The position numbers were made by a program, and so were the translations under genes. The notes beneath the pieces are model-generated. The model was not told the DNA's origin. It saw only the letters and a list, made by a program, of their open reading frames with translations, and searched no databases. From assembly GCA_049431945.1 (NCBI GenBank), contig JBMTDJ010000098.1, forward strand, positions 1 to 5,902: 5,902 bases of DNA, written 5' to 3'. This DNA comes from Mxb001 sp049431945. GTDB lineage: Bacteria; Actinomycetota; Actinomycetes; S36-B12. Positions 5,299-5,902 of the stretch are shown here, piece by piece; position 1 is the first letter of the stretch, and every line of letters begins with the position of its first letter.

Positions 5299-5345
5299 TT
5301 CTTCGGTCGTCAAGCGTCACCCGGTGGCAGATTCCGACCGAAGAA
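5299..5345. terminator. Inverted repeat between convergent genes
   Basis: TTCTTCGGTCG (5299-5309) is a perfect 11-base inverted repeat of CGACCGAAGAA (5335-5345), separated by 25 bases. It begins 28 bases after the lipoprotein stop and ends 18 bases before the peptidase stop. Its position suggests a bidirectional terminator. The long loop and absence of a T-run make this uncertain; a protein-binding site is possible. Confidence 0.5.
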
Positions 5346-5363
5346 CGGTGTCGCCGCGAGCGA

Positions 5364-5902
5364 CTACCTCCCCATCGCTGCCAAGGCCCAGGCGATCACC
5401 ATGGCCTCGTCCGCGAGCGCGGCGTAGCGGCCGGCCTGACCACCGTGCGAGCCCTCGCCGGTCTCGACGCGGAAGATCACGCTGCCGCGATCAGCCGGAG
5501 TCGTGCGGTCGCCGGACTGCGGATCGCTGTGACGGAGGGCCGCGACCCACTTGGCCGGCTCGTGCACCAGCACGCGCGGATCATGGAGCGCGCCGGTGAC
5601 GAGCAGCGCGGGTCGGTCCTGCGCGTCAGGCAGGTTGAGATACGGCGTGTAGGACTCCATGTAGGCGCGCTGCTCGGGGATGCGCGGATCACCCCACTCC
5701 TCCCACTCCGTGATCGTGAGCGGGATGTCGGGGTCGAGCATGGAATTCACGCAATCGACGAAGGGCACCTCGGCGATGGTGCCCGCCCAGCGCTGAGGAG
5801 CCATGGCGTAGACCGCGCCCTGCAGCAGGCCGCCCGCGGAGCCGCCACGGCCGACGATGCGGGTGCCGTCGACGAGTGAGTCGGCGAGGTAGTCGGCGGC
5901 GG
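5364..5902 (-). CDS. Oligopeptidase B-like S9 serine peptidase, C-terminal part
   Basis: The frame is open to the window edge, so the N-terminal propeller and the start are missing; 178 C-terminal residues are visible, with the first full codon at 5900. They match the catalytic domain of prolyl-oligopeptidase family S9A, oligopeptidase B type, which cleaves short peptides after Arg or Lys, usually in the cytoplasm. The nucleophile is the serine of GRGGSAGGLLQGA (codon 5838-5840). The catalytic Asp is in GALHDPRV (5580-5582) and the His in GEGSHGGQAGR (5445-5447), so the whole triad is present. The hallmark EVPFVD follows the nucleophile. ITEWEEWGDP carries two glutamates 44 and 46 residues after the serine, the same distances as the E. 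coli enzyme's S1-pocket Glu576 and Glu578 from Ser532 (from memory), which supports basic-residue specificity. The gene converges on the lipoprotein gene, and no functional link to the two-component system is evident. Confidence 0.92.
   Translation of the reverse strand, partial: AADYLADSLVDGTRIVGRGGSAGGLLQGAVYAMAPQRWAGTIAEVPFVDCVNSMLDPDIPLTITEWEEWGDPRIPEQRAYMESYTPYLNLPDAQDRPALLVTGALHDPRVLVHEPAKWVAALRHSDPQSGDRTTPADRGSVIFRVETGEGSHGGQAGRYAALADEAMVIAWALAAMGR

Overview
The window is high-GC DNA from an actinobacterium. The supported genes have mostly G or C in third codon positions. Start regions carry TANNNT -10 hexamers with no recognisable -35, sometimes only six bases before the ATG (leaderless style). 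The DUF389 protein, the lipoprotein linker and the OmpR-type two-component pair all suit a Gram-positive high-GC host. I cannot place it to genus.

Layout. Positions 1-496 hold no gene I can support, only one perfect DnaA-box-like nonamer and two degenerate ones. At 497-754 (+) is a short integrase remnant that joins the start of the core-binding domain to its end and has no catalytic domain. A complete DUF389 membrane protein follows at 785-1783 (+). A hairpin at 1794-1824 separates it from the convergent two-component operon on the minus strand: response regulator 3176-3865, then histidine kinase 1829-3169. Upstream of the regulator, a terminator with a T-rich minus-strand tail (3890-3930) ends a secreted-protein gene at 4006-4557 (-). 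That gene diverges from a lipoprotein gene at 4713-5270 (+). An inverted repeat at 5299-5345 lies before the convergent C-terminal part of an oligopeptidase B-like serine peptidase (5364-5902, -), which runs off the window edge.

How the genes may work together. The most notable region is the divergent intergenic stretch 4558-4712. It carries four copies of an 8-bp word (CTGGGAAG or CTGTGAAG) arranged as two pairs. Pitch within each pair is 11 bp and the pairs are 31 bp apart. That is the direct-repeat geometry OmpR/PhoB-family regulators bind, and a complete OmpR-family regulator/kinase pair is encoded next door. The inferred model is a cell-envelope stress or signal module: the kinase senses an extracytoplasmic cue, and the regulator controls an exported protein and a surface lipoprotein, both of unknown function. 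The repeats are directly visible; the regulator-operator link is inference.
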